Shown here piece after piece: positions 8,692 to 16,510 of a stretch of 58,696 nt of DNA. This DNA comes from Aliterella atlantica CENA595. Lineage in GTDB: Bacteria > Cyanobacteriota > Cyanobacteriia > Cyanobacteriales > Chroococcidiopsidaceae. The notes below the pieces were generated by a model. The model did not search any database, was not told the DNA's origin, and saw only the letters and a list, made by a program, of their open reading frames with translations. The stretch is from contig NZ_JYON01000031.1 in NCBI RefSeq assembly GCF_000952155.1, positions 1 through 58,696 on the forward strand, read 5' to 3'. The number at the start of each line of letters is the position of its first letter. Position 1 is the stretch's first letter. Made by a program: the position numbers and the translations under genes.

Positions 8692-10101
8692 ATGTGGTGC
8701 TTGGAGAAAAAGATAAATATGTTACTCGAAACTCCAAAAACATTTAGCTTGTTAAGTATTGGTCAGAGGGGGGTAGGGAAGACAGTTTTCTTAGCTGGCA
8801 GCTATGCTGAATTATCTGCTGATAGTCAGTCAGGCAATCCTCGCCAATTGTGGTTCGACTGCCAGAGTAGCGAGGTGCGGACAAGTATTGAGAATATCCT
8901 GAAATACATTGCTCAAACTAATTTATATCCACCTCCTACAATAAAAGTCACGAACTTTAACTTCAGCCTGAAACGTCGCAATCTATGGGGTAGCAGAACA
9001 TTATGCCATTTTCGCTGGTGGGATATTCCTGGGGAATCCTGCGACGTTCGCAATCCTGACTTTCAGAAAATAGTGTCTGTTTCGCATGGCTGCTGTGTAT
9101 TTATTGACGCTTATGCGCTTGTGCATAACAGTGCCTATTTACAGACGCTTGAGAATATTATTGAACAAGTGATGGCAATTGCTAACCTTGTTTATCTAAA
9201 CAAGTTAAAGTATGCCTTCGCGCTCGTCCTTACTAAATGCGACCTGCTCCAACCTAACCTACTTGACCGAAAACAGCTTGAGAAAGACCTACAACCACTG
9301 ATTGTCGGTCTAGATAAGGTTAAAGCTAATTATCAAATATTTTACTCATTCATACCTATTATCAATGCAGAAGGCACTACAAATCTAAAGGCTACAGGTG
9401 CGGCTGCGCCACTCATTTGGCTGGTCTGGAACGTCAGTAAGGCTTACAATTTCAGCTTAACGAAAAACCTACGCCAGTTGCTCGCTCGCCGACAGTTAAT
9501 TGGTTCCCAGCCGCAATCAGAAGAAGTCAATGGCTCATTGCAGAGCCTGTTTAGGTCGGCTGACAAAGCAGTAGCTTTAAAAAAAAGACTCGCCCCATCC
9601 TTACTTCCAGCCGCCTCTAGAAAACCTCAACTGCTGGCTCTAATAATTGTGGCTTCTGTAGGGATGATTAGCCTCCCCTTCGTAGACTACAAGCGGTTCC
9701 TGCAAGGTGAGTCTAACAACTTTATTTCTCTGGAAGATGCAGCTATCCTAAACTATAAAAGTGGGCGTTTTTACCAGGCTCTTCCCTTGTTCGAGAAACT
9801 TGTCCAGCAGAAGCCTCAGCGCCTTGAGTTGCGCTTGCAGCTTGCTCAAGTCTATGAGCGTACGGACCAATTTGAAAAGGCGGAAGCAGCTTATGACCAG
9901 GTATTAGCAAAGGAAAGAGACAATATCAAGGCTTTAGTTGGTAAAGCAGTAATACGTAAGGCACAGGGTGACATCAAAACTGCGGAGCTGCTCTTTGCAC
10001 AGGCAGAAAAAGCTGCTCCCACTGACCTCAAGCCGCAGGTCCGTGCTGTGGCTCAAAAGACTCTTGCCTCACCCGTTAAACTCATACCCGAAACCAAATG
10101 A
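8692..10101 (+). CDS. P-loop GTPase-like protein with transmembrane helix and TPR repeats
   Basis: The 469-residue protein has three parts. Residues 20-250 are a TRAFAC-type NTPase: Walker A GQRGVGKT at 24-31, a DxxG-type motif WWDIPGE at 109-115 and a TKCD base-recognition motif at 181-184, so GTP is the likely ligand. It resembles the double-GTPase-type domains known from bacterial conflict systems. Residues about 313-331 (LLALIIVASVGMISLPF) are one transmembrane helix. Residues about 346-445 hold tandem TPR-like helices (YKSGRFYQALPLFEKL, YERTDQFEKAEAAYDQVL). Orientation would place GTPase and TPR on opposite faces of the membrane. The gene is followed after 37 bases by a membrane protein. 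ATG 8719 is an alternative start. Confidence 0.75.
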   Translation: MWCLEKKINMLLETPKTFSLLSIGQRGVGKTVFLAGSYAELSADSQSGNPRQLWFDCQSSEVRTSIENILKYIAQTNLYPPPTIKVTNFNFSLKRRNLWGSRTLCHFRWWDIPGESCDVRNPDFQKIVSVSHGCCVFIDAYALVHNSAYLQTLENIIEQVMAIANLVYLNKLKYAFALVLTKCDLLQPNLLDRKQLEKDLQPLIVGLDKVKANYQIFYSFIPIINAEGTTNLKATGAAAPLIWLVWNVSKAYNFSLTKNLRQLLARRQLIGSQPQSEEVNGSLQSLFRSADKAVALKKRLAPSLLPAASRKPQLLALIIVASVGMISLPFVDYKRFLQGESNNFISLEDAAILNYKSGRFYQALPLFEKLVQQKPQRLELRLQLAQVYERTDQFEKAEAAYDQVLAKERDNIKALVGKAVIRKAQGDIKTAELLFAQAEKAAPTDLKPQVRAVAQKTLASPVKLIPETK

Positions 10102-10138
10102 CTAGGCTAGCCCTTACTCTTCGTCGTAGCTGTTAACT

Positions 10139-11032
10139 ATGTCTTTACTTTTAGAGCAACTTGTTTATACTAGCTTTCCTGGAGTGGGGTTCATGACCCT
10201 TGGTAGTGCTCACGTTCCCCCAGAAATTCGGGAAGCCTTTATCCAACAGATAGTTTACCGACATTGGGATACCTATAATCCCCCAAGGTCTGGATACCGA
10301 GCTATTTATTTGTATCAGGTAGCCCCAGAGCATAGTCTGTTTGGTTGGTTGGACAACGATGGGCAAGACGACTTCGGTCGTAGTCAAATACCGTACTTCC
10401 ATTGTTACTACTATTTTGGACGACTGCATACTGACCTACTCGAAGATATTTTTACTTGTCTATACAGGGGACCAATAGCACTGATAGATCGGCAACTCCC
10501 ATCTGTATTGAAAACCATAGTCGTTTCAGACGTAAGAAGTTACCAGACTGTCGATACAGGGGTAGCAATTTCCCTAAGTATCCGCGCTCGCAGCCACATT
10601 GCACTTGAGCAAAACAGGTTGCTAGATTTATTCGTTGCAGTTGATGGGGAGATAGTAGTTAAGCTGGAGCAGCACCAACAGCAGGAAGATTCGCAACCAT
10701 TAACAACTTCTACATCAATTCCTGATTCTACACTTTTTAAGCAAGAAGCCACCTCTGTTCAGCAATTAGAAACTGCTACACGAAAGCGACCAATTTCTCT
10801 ATCTGAGCAAGACACGATATTAGGCTCAGAAGCGCTATTAGATATGAGCGCAAGTGATACAGTTCATCTTACCTCAACGAAGAAATCCATTTTCCTGATG
10901 GGCATGGCAATAGGCATTACCACTGTTCTAGCTGCAACAGTTGGTATCTACTATTTTCTGCAACCACCACCTCCCGCTGCTCCAGTCCAACAGAACTCAT
11001 TATCTAGACAGGTTAAGGTTATGACACGCTAA
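10139..11032 (+). CDS. GAP1-N-like domain protein with C-terminal transmembrane anchor
   Basis: Residues 1-170 form a globular domain starting LEQLVYTSFPGVGFMTLG, with aromatic-rich strands (IYLYQVAPEHSLFGWLDND, PYFHCYYYFGR). The opening resembles the N-terminal domain of GTPase-associated protein 1 (GAP1-N) from predicted bacterial conflict systems; that assignment is from memory. Residues 175-248 are a Ser/Thr/Gln-rich linker, followed by one transmembrane helix at 251-273 and a short Pro-rich tail. The N-terminal domain should be cytosolic. It follows the GTPase gene directly, which fits a GTPase partner. Downstream it is separated from the next membrane gene by an IS6-like element. Confidence 0.65.
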   Translation: MSLLLEQLVYTSFPGVGFMTLGSAHVPPEIREAFIQQIVYRHWDTYNPPRSGYRAIYLYQVAPEHSLFGWLDNDGQDDFGRSQIPYFHCYYYFGRLHTDLLEDIFTCLYRGPIALIDRQLPSVLKTIVVSDVRSYQTVDTGVAISLSIRARSHIALEQNRLLDLFVAVDGEIVVKLEQHQQQEDSQPLTTSTSIPDSTLFKQEATSVQQLETATRKRPISLSEQDTILGSEALLDMSASDTVHLTSTKKSIFLMGMAIGITTVLAATVGIYYFLQPPPPAAPVQQNSLSRQVKVMTR

Positions 11033-11078
11033 TTAATATTCTTAATATTCATGCTCATCTATCGTAGCCAGCAAAACT

Positions 11079-11914
11079 GGTTGTGTCGCAAAAATAATAG
11101 GCTGTGGAATCTCAATTTCTTCTAGCCTTGCTCTAAATGATGACTTGCTCTAAATGACGACTAACTCCCTATTCAAATGGCGGCACTTTTTGCCTGAGAG
11201 CATCTTGCTGAACGTGTGCTGGTATTGTCGCTATTTCTTAAGTTACCAGGACTTAGAAGCAATGATGGCAGAGCGCGGATTCGCCGTCGCTCATTTAACC
11301 ATCAATCGGTGGGTGCTGAAATTCGCGCCAGAAATAGATAAGCGGATTCATCCGTTCTTGAATCCCACAAATGACTCGTGGCGAGTGGACGAAACTTACA
11401 TCGAAATCCGAGGGCAGTGGAAATATCTTTACCGAGGATTCGCAGGGCAACACGCTTGATTTTATGCTAAGGGCAAAGCGGGACGGGAAGGCTGCTACCC
11501 GCTTTTTCCATAAAGTGTTGGGAGCGAAACACACTCAAACTCCACGGGTCATCACTATGGATAAAAATGCGGCTTATCCCGTTGCCACGGAAGAGTTGAA
11601 GCAAGATAAAACGTTCAAAGCCGAGACCGAATTGAGACAGAGCAAATATCTGAACAACATTATTGAGCAAGACCACCGGAACGTAAAAAGGATTGTGAAA
11701 CCGATGAGGGGATTGCAATCGTTTAACACAGCAAGGAGAACGTTGCAAGGGATTGAAGCCATGAATATGATTCGCAAAGGGCAGGTGAAAGGAATTAGTC
11801 GCAGGGACAATGTATCTCAAGCAGAATTCATCAATGAAATCTTCGGAGTGATTGCTTAAAGTAACATGAATGAGGCCAGTTCATTTGTCACTTTAAAATT
11901 TTTGCGACATAACC
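11079..11914 (+). mobile_element. IS6-family insertion sequence, inactive
   Basis: The 836-bp element is bounded by 17-bp terminal inverted repeats, GGTTGTGTCGCAAAAAT at 11079-11095 and ATTTTTGCGACATAACC at 11898-11914, matching at 16 of 17 positions. Ends of this form are typical of IS6 elements, which transpose by cointegrate formation. The flanking 8 bases (GCAAAACT and GAATTTTT) do not form the usual 8-bp target duplication. It sits between the second and third genes of the GTPase cluster, in intergenic DNA. Confidence 0.85.
11154..11859 (+). pseudogene. IS6-family transposase, frameshifted
   Basis: The first frame (11154-11456) encodes a start such as FKWRHFLPESILLNVCWYC and the first DDE aspartate in DSWRVDETYIEIRGQWKYLYR. 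The rest lies in another frame to 11859: DSQGNTLDFMLRAKRDGKAA, second Asp in VITMDKNAAYP, and Glu in NNIIEQDHRNVKRI. The switch is near 11440, where about five bases appear to be missing between YLYR and DSQGN. All three catalytic residues are present but split over two frames, so the enzyme is probably dead. Confidence 0.9.
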
Positions 11915-12001
11915 GAATTTTTAGGTAATAATGCGTAGGCAAATGTATAATTATTCTTGTATTTAGTATACTTTCTTAAGAATTTCATATTTATCTGTAA
12001 A

Positions 12002-13066
12002 ATGGCAATCTCTAGCAACGAACGAGTCCCACTTAACAAAGATGTCGTACTGCTGATTAAGGGCCTAGTGGTTGGGAAAATACTAACACTCTTGGTGATT
12101 GGCGGTGTCTTATGGTGGTTGAGACCGCACTTGTGGAGGTGGAGCTATAACGCTACCCCCTCTAATCAAACTTTAACGACCGCTGTTGAGTCAAGCTTTC
12201 AGACAGTTACTGATGTACCAATTGGTACATTTAACTACGGTGGTAGCACAGCTTGGGTTCCGATTCGAGTGGTGGTAGATAGCCAGATTCAAAGTACTCG
12301 TCCAGAGCTAAAGCTGCGTTATTTAAATGCTGACAACAGCGCTCCTAGTTCTAGTTCAGGTATTCAGATGTTATTGGACGGGAAGCTGGACTTTGCCCAA
12401 TCTTCCCGCCCTCTGACACAAGCAGAAGAAGCGACAGCCCAGCAACGGGGTTTGTCACTCAAGCAAATACCAGTTGCGGTTGATGGCATTGCGGTTGTCG
12501 TTCATCCATCACTGAACATATCGGGCTTAACTGTAAACCAGTTGCAGCAGATCTATGAAAGTAAAATTACGAATTGGCGCCAAGTAGGTGGTCCGAATTT
12601 ACTGATTACACCTTTTTCCGAACCTCAACAGGACAGTTATGCAGTCCTATTCGCAGCTCGCAAGGACAGACAACCGTCTTTTGGCTCTAATGTGAAGTTT
12701 ATCTCCTCACCGACTGAAGCTCTGCGTCAAGTTAACCGAACTCTTGGTGGCATATATTATGCTTCTGCTCGGGCAGTCGTAAATCAATGTAGCGTTAAAC
12801 CTATACCTATAGGCCACACGAGCGATCGCCTGATTCCTCCTTACAGCGAACCTTTTGTCCCATTTCAGCAGTGCCCGAGTCAGCGCAATCAAATAAATAC
12901 CGCAGCATTTGAGAACGGCACTTACCCCTTGACTCGTAATTTATTTGTGATTATTAAGCCGAACCAGGGTAGAGAGCAGCAGATAGGAGAAGCTTATGCC
13001 AACCTATTGCAGACAGTACAGGGGCAACAGGCAATTACTCAGGCTGGGTTTGCATGGCTGCGCTAA
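12002..13066 (+). CDS. membrane-anchored PstS-like substrate-binding domain protein
   Basis: From ATG 12002 (MAISSNERVPLNKD) the protein has 354 residues; an earlier in-frame start at 11957 lacks support. A single transmembrane helix at about 24-40 (GKILTLLVIGGVLWWL) is followed by an extracytoplasmic PBP-like domain: GGSTAWVPIR, SSGIQMLLDGKLDFAQSSRP, LTVNQLQQIYESKITNWRQV and an ending like QQAITQAGFAWLR. These match the phosphate-binding PstS superfamily, but no ABC permease or ATPase is nearby and there is no cleavable signal, so it is more likely a sensor or adaptor than a transporter subunit. It is downstream of the GTPase and GAP1-like genes and is now separated from them by an IS element. 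Confidence 0.8.
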   Translation: MAISSNERVPLNKDVVLLIKGLVVGKILTLLVIGGVLWWLRPHLWRWSYNATPSNQTLTTAVESSFQTVTDVPIGTFNYGGSTAWVPIRVVVDSQIQSTRPELKLRYLNADNSAPSSSSGIQMLLDGKLDFAQSSRPLTQAEEATAQQRGLSLKQIPVAVDGIAVVVHPSLNISGLTVNQLQQIYESKITNWRQVGGPNLLITPFSEPQQDSYAVLFAARKDRQPSFGSNVKFISSPTEALRQVNRTLGGIYYASARAVVNQCSVKPIPIGHTSDRLIPPYSEPFVPFQQCPSQRNQINTAAFENGTYPLTRNLFVIIKPNQGREQQIGEAYANLLQTVQGQQAITQAGFAWLR

Positions 13067-13197
13067 AGCAGTTCTTCCCTAGCGTCAAATACTACCGACA
13101 ACCAACTTTAGGGCAGCTTAGATTAAGTAGTATGTTAAGTGCGAGGAGCGCTCGTCTCTGTTTGGCTTGCTTATAAATAAACTAGAATCTAGTAGTG

Positions 13198-13497
13198 CTA
13201 AATAAGTAATGATAAATTGTAATAGTGGACAAAATACCAAATTGCACCAATGTGATTCTCTAACAATTTGGAAAAAGATAAGGTTTTTCGTACCAAGCGA
13301 AACACCCGTTGTCTATGGGTCAATTCTTGCGGCAACCCCATTGCTCTTGCCAGCCATTTGTAAGCAGCGTTACGGCTTTTAAAGATCCTTGACTTCCAAA
13401 GTGGGTCAAAATGACGGTGGGCTAAACTACGCCACTGCCGCACCTCTCGGTCAGCTAGCGTTACCAGTGCTTTATGCTGACGCTGACTGGATGACAC
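13198..13497 (-). pseudogene. fragment resembling a DUF3268-type zinc-finger protein
   Basis: The 99-residue frame has a middle segment (REVRQWRSLAHRHFDPLWKS, AAYKWLARAMGLPQELTH) that matches the C-terminal part of phage-like DUF3268 zinc-finger proteins. The Cys-rich N-terminal finger is missing; just upstream another frame reads VRCHP, like the last finger motif, so a frameshift is likely. After QELTH the sequence departs from the family, where HIGMFD is expected. It is best read as a decayed phage-derived gene. Beyond it, at 13512-13555, lies a strong hairpin. Confidence 0.45.
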
Positions 13498-13511
13498 CTA
13501 ACTTTGGCATC

Positions 13512-13555
13512 ACAACAGAAAAGCCCTAGTTCTTGCACTAGAGCTTTTCTGTTGT
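13512..13555. terminator. strong hairpin, probable bidirectional terminator
   Basis: A perfect 13-bp stem, ACAACAGAAAAGC at 13512-13524 paired with GCTTTTCTGTTGT at 13543-13555, is extended inward by a 5-bp stem (CTAGT/ACTAG). A-rich and T-rich arms let it work on either strand. It lies just downstream of the small minus-strand gene at 13603-13782, so it most likely ends that transcript. Confidence 0.7.
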
Positions 13556-13602
13556 ATTTACTGTAATATTTACTAGCAATCAGGGGCAGTATTAATGAGG
13601 AG

Positions 13603-13782
13603 TTAAGCTGTCTCCTCTTGACTTAATTGCTGTTCCACCTTATCCACAGCAGCATTAATACCTGCTAACCTAGTCTCCAAGTCGTCCCGCATCCACTTGA
13701 GGAATTTTAATCTTCTTTCTAAAAAGCTTTTGCGAGACACTGGTTCGTTACCGTAACAGTTACTTGCCCAAAACGGAAACAT
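13603..13782 (-). CDS. small coiled-coil protein of unknown function (59 residues)
   Basis: ATG at 13782 opens a 59-residue frame, MFPFWASNCYGNEPVSRKSF, then LERRLKFLKWMRDDLETRL and AGINAAVDKVEQQLSQEETA, ending in TAA. After a short N-terminal part it is one amphipathic helix with heptad spacing. The layout recalls DUF5320-type small proteins (short Gly/Cys-containing head, then a coiled coil), but the match is loose. A strong terminator hairpin sits about 50 bases after its stop, which supports a real transcription unit. Confidence 0.55.
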   Translation of the reverse strand: MFPFWASNCYGNEPVSRKSFLERRLKFLKWMRDDLETRLAGINAAVDKVEQQLSQEETA

Positions 13783-13994
13783 AATTCGCCTTTTTCTGCA
13801 TTTGACTATATTTCTTATTGTGACTAAATCTTCGGCTTGTTAGAGGTGAAACATTAGAGAGAAAACCGATCTCTTTACACTGCTGCAATGGACAAAATCA
13901 TTTCTCGCTAGGCTTGATGCCAAATTTGCCCAAATCGCTCAAGTCCCCAATCTTGGACGATAGCGCAACGAAATCTTCCTGATAGAATTTACCC

Positions 13995-14427
13995 TTAAGA
14001 GGACTTCTCCTCATCAACAACAACTAAATCTACTCCACACCGACTAGCCGCTTCTGCTAGTCGAGTATCAATCGTTGCCAAGGGCAAGCCTAAGCGCAAT
14101 GCCAATTCTAAGTAAGCGGCATCATAAGCTGCTAAACCTTCCTGCCGTCCTAGCATCAGCGTTGTACCCAATGCGTTTGCATCAGTAGCCAGATCGACTT
14201 GGATTAATAGTGACTGCAACAAAACGATAGCCTCCTGGGATTGTTCTTGAGTTATGCGGTTACGCCGTTCGGCTACCAGTAAGACATTGGCAATCTTCTA
14301 ATGACCAAATGCCTGGTACAAATGCTTCAGCATCCGGCATTATTGTCAGTACGTCATTAGCATAATCATTGTCTTCATCTACCAAGCACCAGCTAATTGC
14401 TACAGAACAATCCAAAACAAACTGCAT
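13995..14427 (-). pseudogene. vapC: VapC-type PIN-domain toxin, frameshifted
   Basis: Starting at ATG 14427 the frame reads MQFVLDCSVAISWCLVDEDN, with the first PIN acidic residue (D6), to about IWSLE. An extra base near 14295 shifts the frame; past it the protein resumes as IANVLLVAERRNRIT and continues to 13995 with LAAYDAAYLELALRLGLPLATIDTRL, which holds the later PIN acidic residues. PIN toxins are Mg-dependent RNases. The gene overlaps the antitoxin stop by one base (TAATG), the usual coupling of such pairs. With the frameshift the toxin should be inactive, while the antitoxin remains intact. Confidence 0.85.
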
Positions 14428-14717
14428 TAAAACCTTCGTCCCTCCTCAATCATTGAGCGAACCGACGTTTGATCTAATGCCACTTCTCGCCGTAATTCTT
14501 GCATTCTGACAACTGCACTACCAATCGATTTTTTAGTTACCTTTTTTCCCCAAGCGTTGTAACGTGGTTGTACTTCCTCAGCCCGTGCAACTTCATTGTC
14601 GGGCAACGGCTGGACAATCACTACTACCTCGACCAAAGTATCTTTTAGCTCGGTAGATGTTTGGATTTGCAAGACCCCATCTGCCCCAATATGCGATCGC
14701 AACTTGATCGTTTCCAT
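14427..14717 (-). CDS. VapB-like antitoxin
   Basis: The 96-residue protein from ATG 14717 (METIKLRSHIGADGVLQIQT) has a short beta-rich head typical of small antitoxins and a C-terminal helical tail (VVRMQELRREVALDQTSVRS, MIEEGRRF), the part that would wrap the toxin. It is directly upstream of the PIN toxin, with stop and start overlapping. A GTG at 14729 is an alternative start. It would neutralise VapC and repress the operon. Since the toxin is broken, this antitoxin is now without its own target. Confidence 0.75.
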   Translation of the reverse strand: METIKLRSHIGADGVLQIQTSTELKDTLVEVVVIVQPLPDNEVARAEEVQPRYNAWGKKVTKKSIGSAVVRMQELRREVALDQTSVRSMIEEGRRF

Positions 14718-14729
14718 ATTTACATCCAC

Positions 14730-14997
14730 TAACTACTTTCAGCAATACCTTTATGCGGTCATGCTATCACCCTTTCGTGTTCTGCTACCTTCTCTGGCAG
14801 AAATGTCGTATCAATAACCGTCTACTGAAAGCTTCCTCCGATGCGGTTTAGGCAATTAGCTCAAATCCTACTGTTGGCGTTTTTCCTAGAGATTGTAGAC
14901 TGGTACGTAGATATTCTTTGAGTTGTCAGTAGCTACCATTGATTTGTCCGCCTTATTTACTGACTCACAAGAGTAAGTCAAATAGATTACCCTAGCC
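14730..14997. other. gap between vapB and ccbP
   Basis: No coding region, hairpin or repeat of note was found in this stretch of about 270 bases. It includes the promoter region of the antitoxin gene. Confidence 0.4.
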
Positions 14998-15369
14998 CTA
15001 TCCAAACTCATAGCCCTGATTGACCCAGCAATGCCAGTCAGCGATCGCCTGCTGTGTTTCTGCATCTGCTTCTTTTGCCTCTAGTTGAATCAATGGTAAT
15101 GCTAGGGTATCTCCGTCATAGTCAATTTCTACAAACATTTCCCGTTCGCACTCATCCTCTTGTGCCATCCCTACTACTTTTACTGTTGTGCTTTCTTTTA
15201 CTAAAGAACCACGACGCTTACTGATGCAGACTGCTGTAAATGGAAACTGCATCGTATCCTGCAAGTAGTAGTACCAACCCATTGCCTACTCTTCGGGTTC
15301 GTAAGCATCTACAACAATTTCCATCGTGATACGTTCTTCGCGCTCTGCATCCTGTTCTACTTGCGCCAT
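14998..15369 (-). pseudogene. ccbP: CcbP-type calcium-binding protein with an in-frame TAG
   Basis: From ATG 15369 the frame reads MAQVEQDAEREERITMEIVV, then DAYEPEE, TAG at 15286-15288, then AMGWYYYLQDTMQFPFTAVC and on to 14998. CcbP proteins of cyanobacteria have this exact opening and continue through YEEERAMGWYYYL, so codon 28 was probably CAG and one C to T change broke it. The rest is intact, with an acidic patch (EDECEREMFVEIDYDGD) and the C-terminal IADWHCWV. CcbP buffers calcium and in Anabaena affects heterocyst formation. A restart at ATG 15282 would give a 94-residue product lacking the first 29 residues, which may still fold. Confidence 0.8.
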
Positions 15370-15449
15370 GATATAACGTTCCATTTGTAGTTATGTGCAG
15401 GATTTTACCTTTCAATTATGCGTTTATTCCTGATTTAAATAGTTTGCTA

Positions 15450-16004
15450 TTACGGTCGATGCAACTCCTGCAACATATTACAAAACAAAGCTCCCTGTTC
15501 AATCGCATCATCCAACGATATATGCGTATGCGGCAAATTGTCAAACCAGTGGCGCGGCATTCGTCGCTTGGTTGCATCTCGATACCCAGTTTTTAATAAT
15601 GCCATCGCTAAGGTTTTGATGTCTAAAGCGGAATGCGAAAAAGGACTTTTGCCCGCGAACCGAATTAAGTACCAGTAGACGAACATGAAGTCAAACGCTG
15701 CTGGGTAAGCAACGAAGACAGGTTTACCAGGGAGTGATTCAAGCCATTGTACGTATTTTGGCATAGCGAGGTCTGGAGCTTGCAGATTTTGCCGACACGC
15801 GCTCCAGGCTTCGGGTTGCGTTTTCCACCACTCCATTGTTTGGGGGTCGCTCTTAGCCTCTGGCAATGTTTCTAGATTTGCAGAAAACGTGCTGACTAGA
15901 GTTTTATCAGGCAGATAAGCAGCAGAAGCAAAACTGAGCATAGAATTAATACCAGGGATTGGTCCATCTGTTTCCACATCGGTACTAACGTAGATTTCTT
16001 GCAT
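15450..16004 (-). CDS. DnaQ/RNase T-like 3'-5' exonuclease
   Basis: From ATG 16004 (MQEIYVSTDVETDGPIPG) the protein has 184 residues and a DEDD nuclease layout. ExoI is the D-x-E of STDVETD, ExoII lies in VAYPAAFDFMFVYWYL, and ExoIII is H-I-S-L-D-D-A-I-E-Q-G near the C-terminus. The His and Asp in that motif make it the DEDDh type. Such enzymes trim single-stranded DNA or RNA ends with two metal ions. Nothing indicates a polymerase partner, so it is probably a stand-alone nuclease. It is intact, unlike its neighbours on either side. Confidence 0.85.
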   Translation of the reverse strand: MQEIYVSTDVETDGPIPGINSMLSFASAAYLPDKTLVSTFSANLETLPEAKSDPQTMEWWKTQPEAWSACRQNLQAPDLAMPKYVQWLESLPGKPVFVAYPAAFDFMFVYWYLIRFAGKSPFSHSALDIKTLAMALLKTGYRDATKRRMPRHWFDNLPHTHISLDDAIEQGALFCNMLQELHRP

Positions 16005-16089
16005 ATTAAAAATCTTCAATAGTTTAAGAGTAGGTTAGTTTTTGACTGAAGCTGATTATGTTATTTTAGATGTCAATTGCTAAGAGCCA

Positions 16090-16290
16090 TTAATGCTTAC
16101 TCAATGACTTTGCTTTTGCCTTTATTTGCTCGTTCGACTTTCTGAGGTAATGATGCAAAACAAGCTTTCCTTTCTGTTTAGCATGAGGATAAACTTCTTA
16201 ATAGTGCTGTTTGTAGCGTTGTAATTGTTTTTGGTTTTTTTCCTTGGTTGCAAGCTTTGTTTCTAGCAATGCTAATTCTTACATTGTTGA
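16090..16290 (-). pseudogene. possible remnant of a small basic protein gene
   Basis: On the minus strand a frame reads ELALLETKLATKEKNQKQLQ, RYKQHY, then TAA, then EVYPHAKQKGKLVLHHYLRK and SNEQIKAKAKSLSKH to a stop at 16090. The text continues in the same frame and character across the stop, as if one codon had mutated. No start codon is seen. The family is not recognised, and the call is weak. Confidence 0.25.
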
Positions 16291-16294
16291 TACA

Positions 16295-16328
16295 AAACAG
16301 GGAAACTAGAAGCCCAACTTCCCTGTTT
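16295..16328 (-). terminator. hairpin terminator
   Basis: A 10-bp stem, AAACAGGGAA (16295-16304) with TTCCCTGTTT (16319-16328), encloses a 14-base loop and is followed on the minus strand by TTGT. It lies about 27 bases past the stop codon of the truncated minus-strand gene at 16355 and probably ended its transcript. Confidence 0.65.
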
Positions 16329-16354
16329 GTTCTGCTTGTGATAAACAATTGCTG

Positions 16355-16510
16355 CTAGGAAAAACAGAAATTGGTGGGTTTAACTGTATCAACGATGTCT
16401 GTAGGTGTAATGACTATACCGTTAGCGATCGTTCCTAAATTTAAGTCGATAGTCAGAGCAGACATATCTGCGGGATCTACAAGGATGCTAGTAGGTGCAT
16501 TACCTTCATT
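16355..16510 (-). pseudogene. C-terminal remnant of a gene cut by the IS701-like element
   Basis: The minus strand is open from the IS boundary near 16510 to TAG at 16355-16357, reading NEGNAPTSILVDPADMSALT, IDLNLGTIANGIVITPTDIV and DTVKPTNFCFS. The sequence looks like part of a beta-rich exported or structural protein. A proper terminator follows it, so this is the real end of a former gene. The 5' part is not found on the other side of the IS; an AraC gene starts there instead. The family is unknown. Confidence 0.55.

Noticed and set aside
12900..13066. Could the PstS-like gene be a phosphate transporter subunit?
   Set aside because: No pstC, pstA or pstB is nearby, there is no cleavable signal, and the anchor is an N-terminal TM helix.
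15218..15415. 65-codon open frame antisense-adjacent to ccbP
   Set aside because: It lies on the same strand in another frame than the recognisable CcbP N-terminus and has random-looking Cys/Arg-rich composition.
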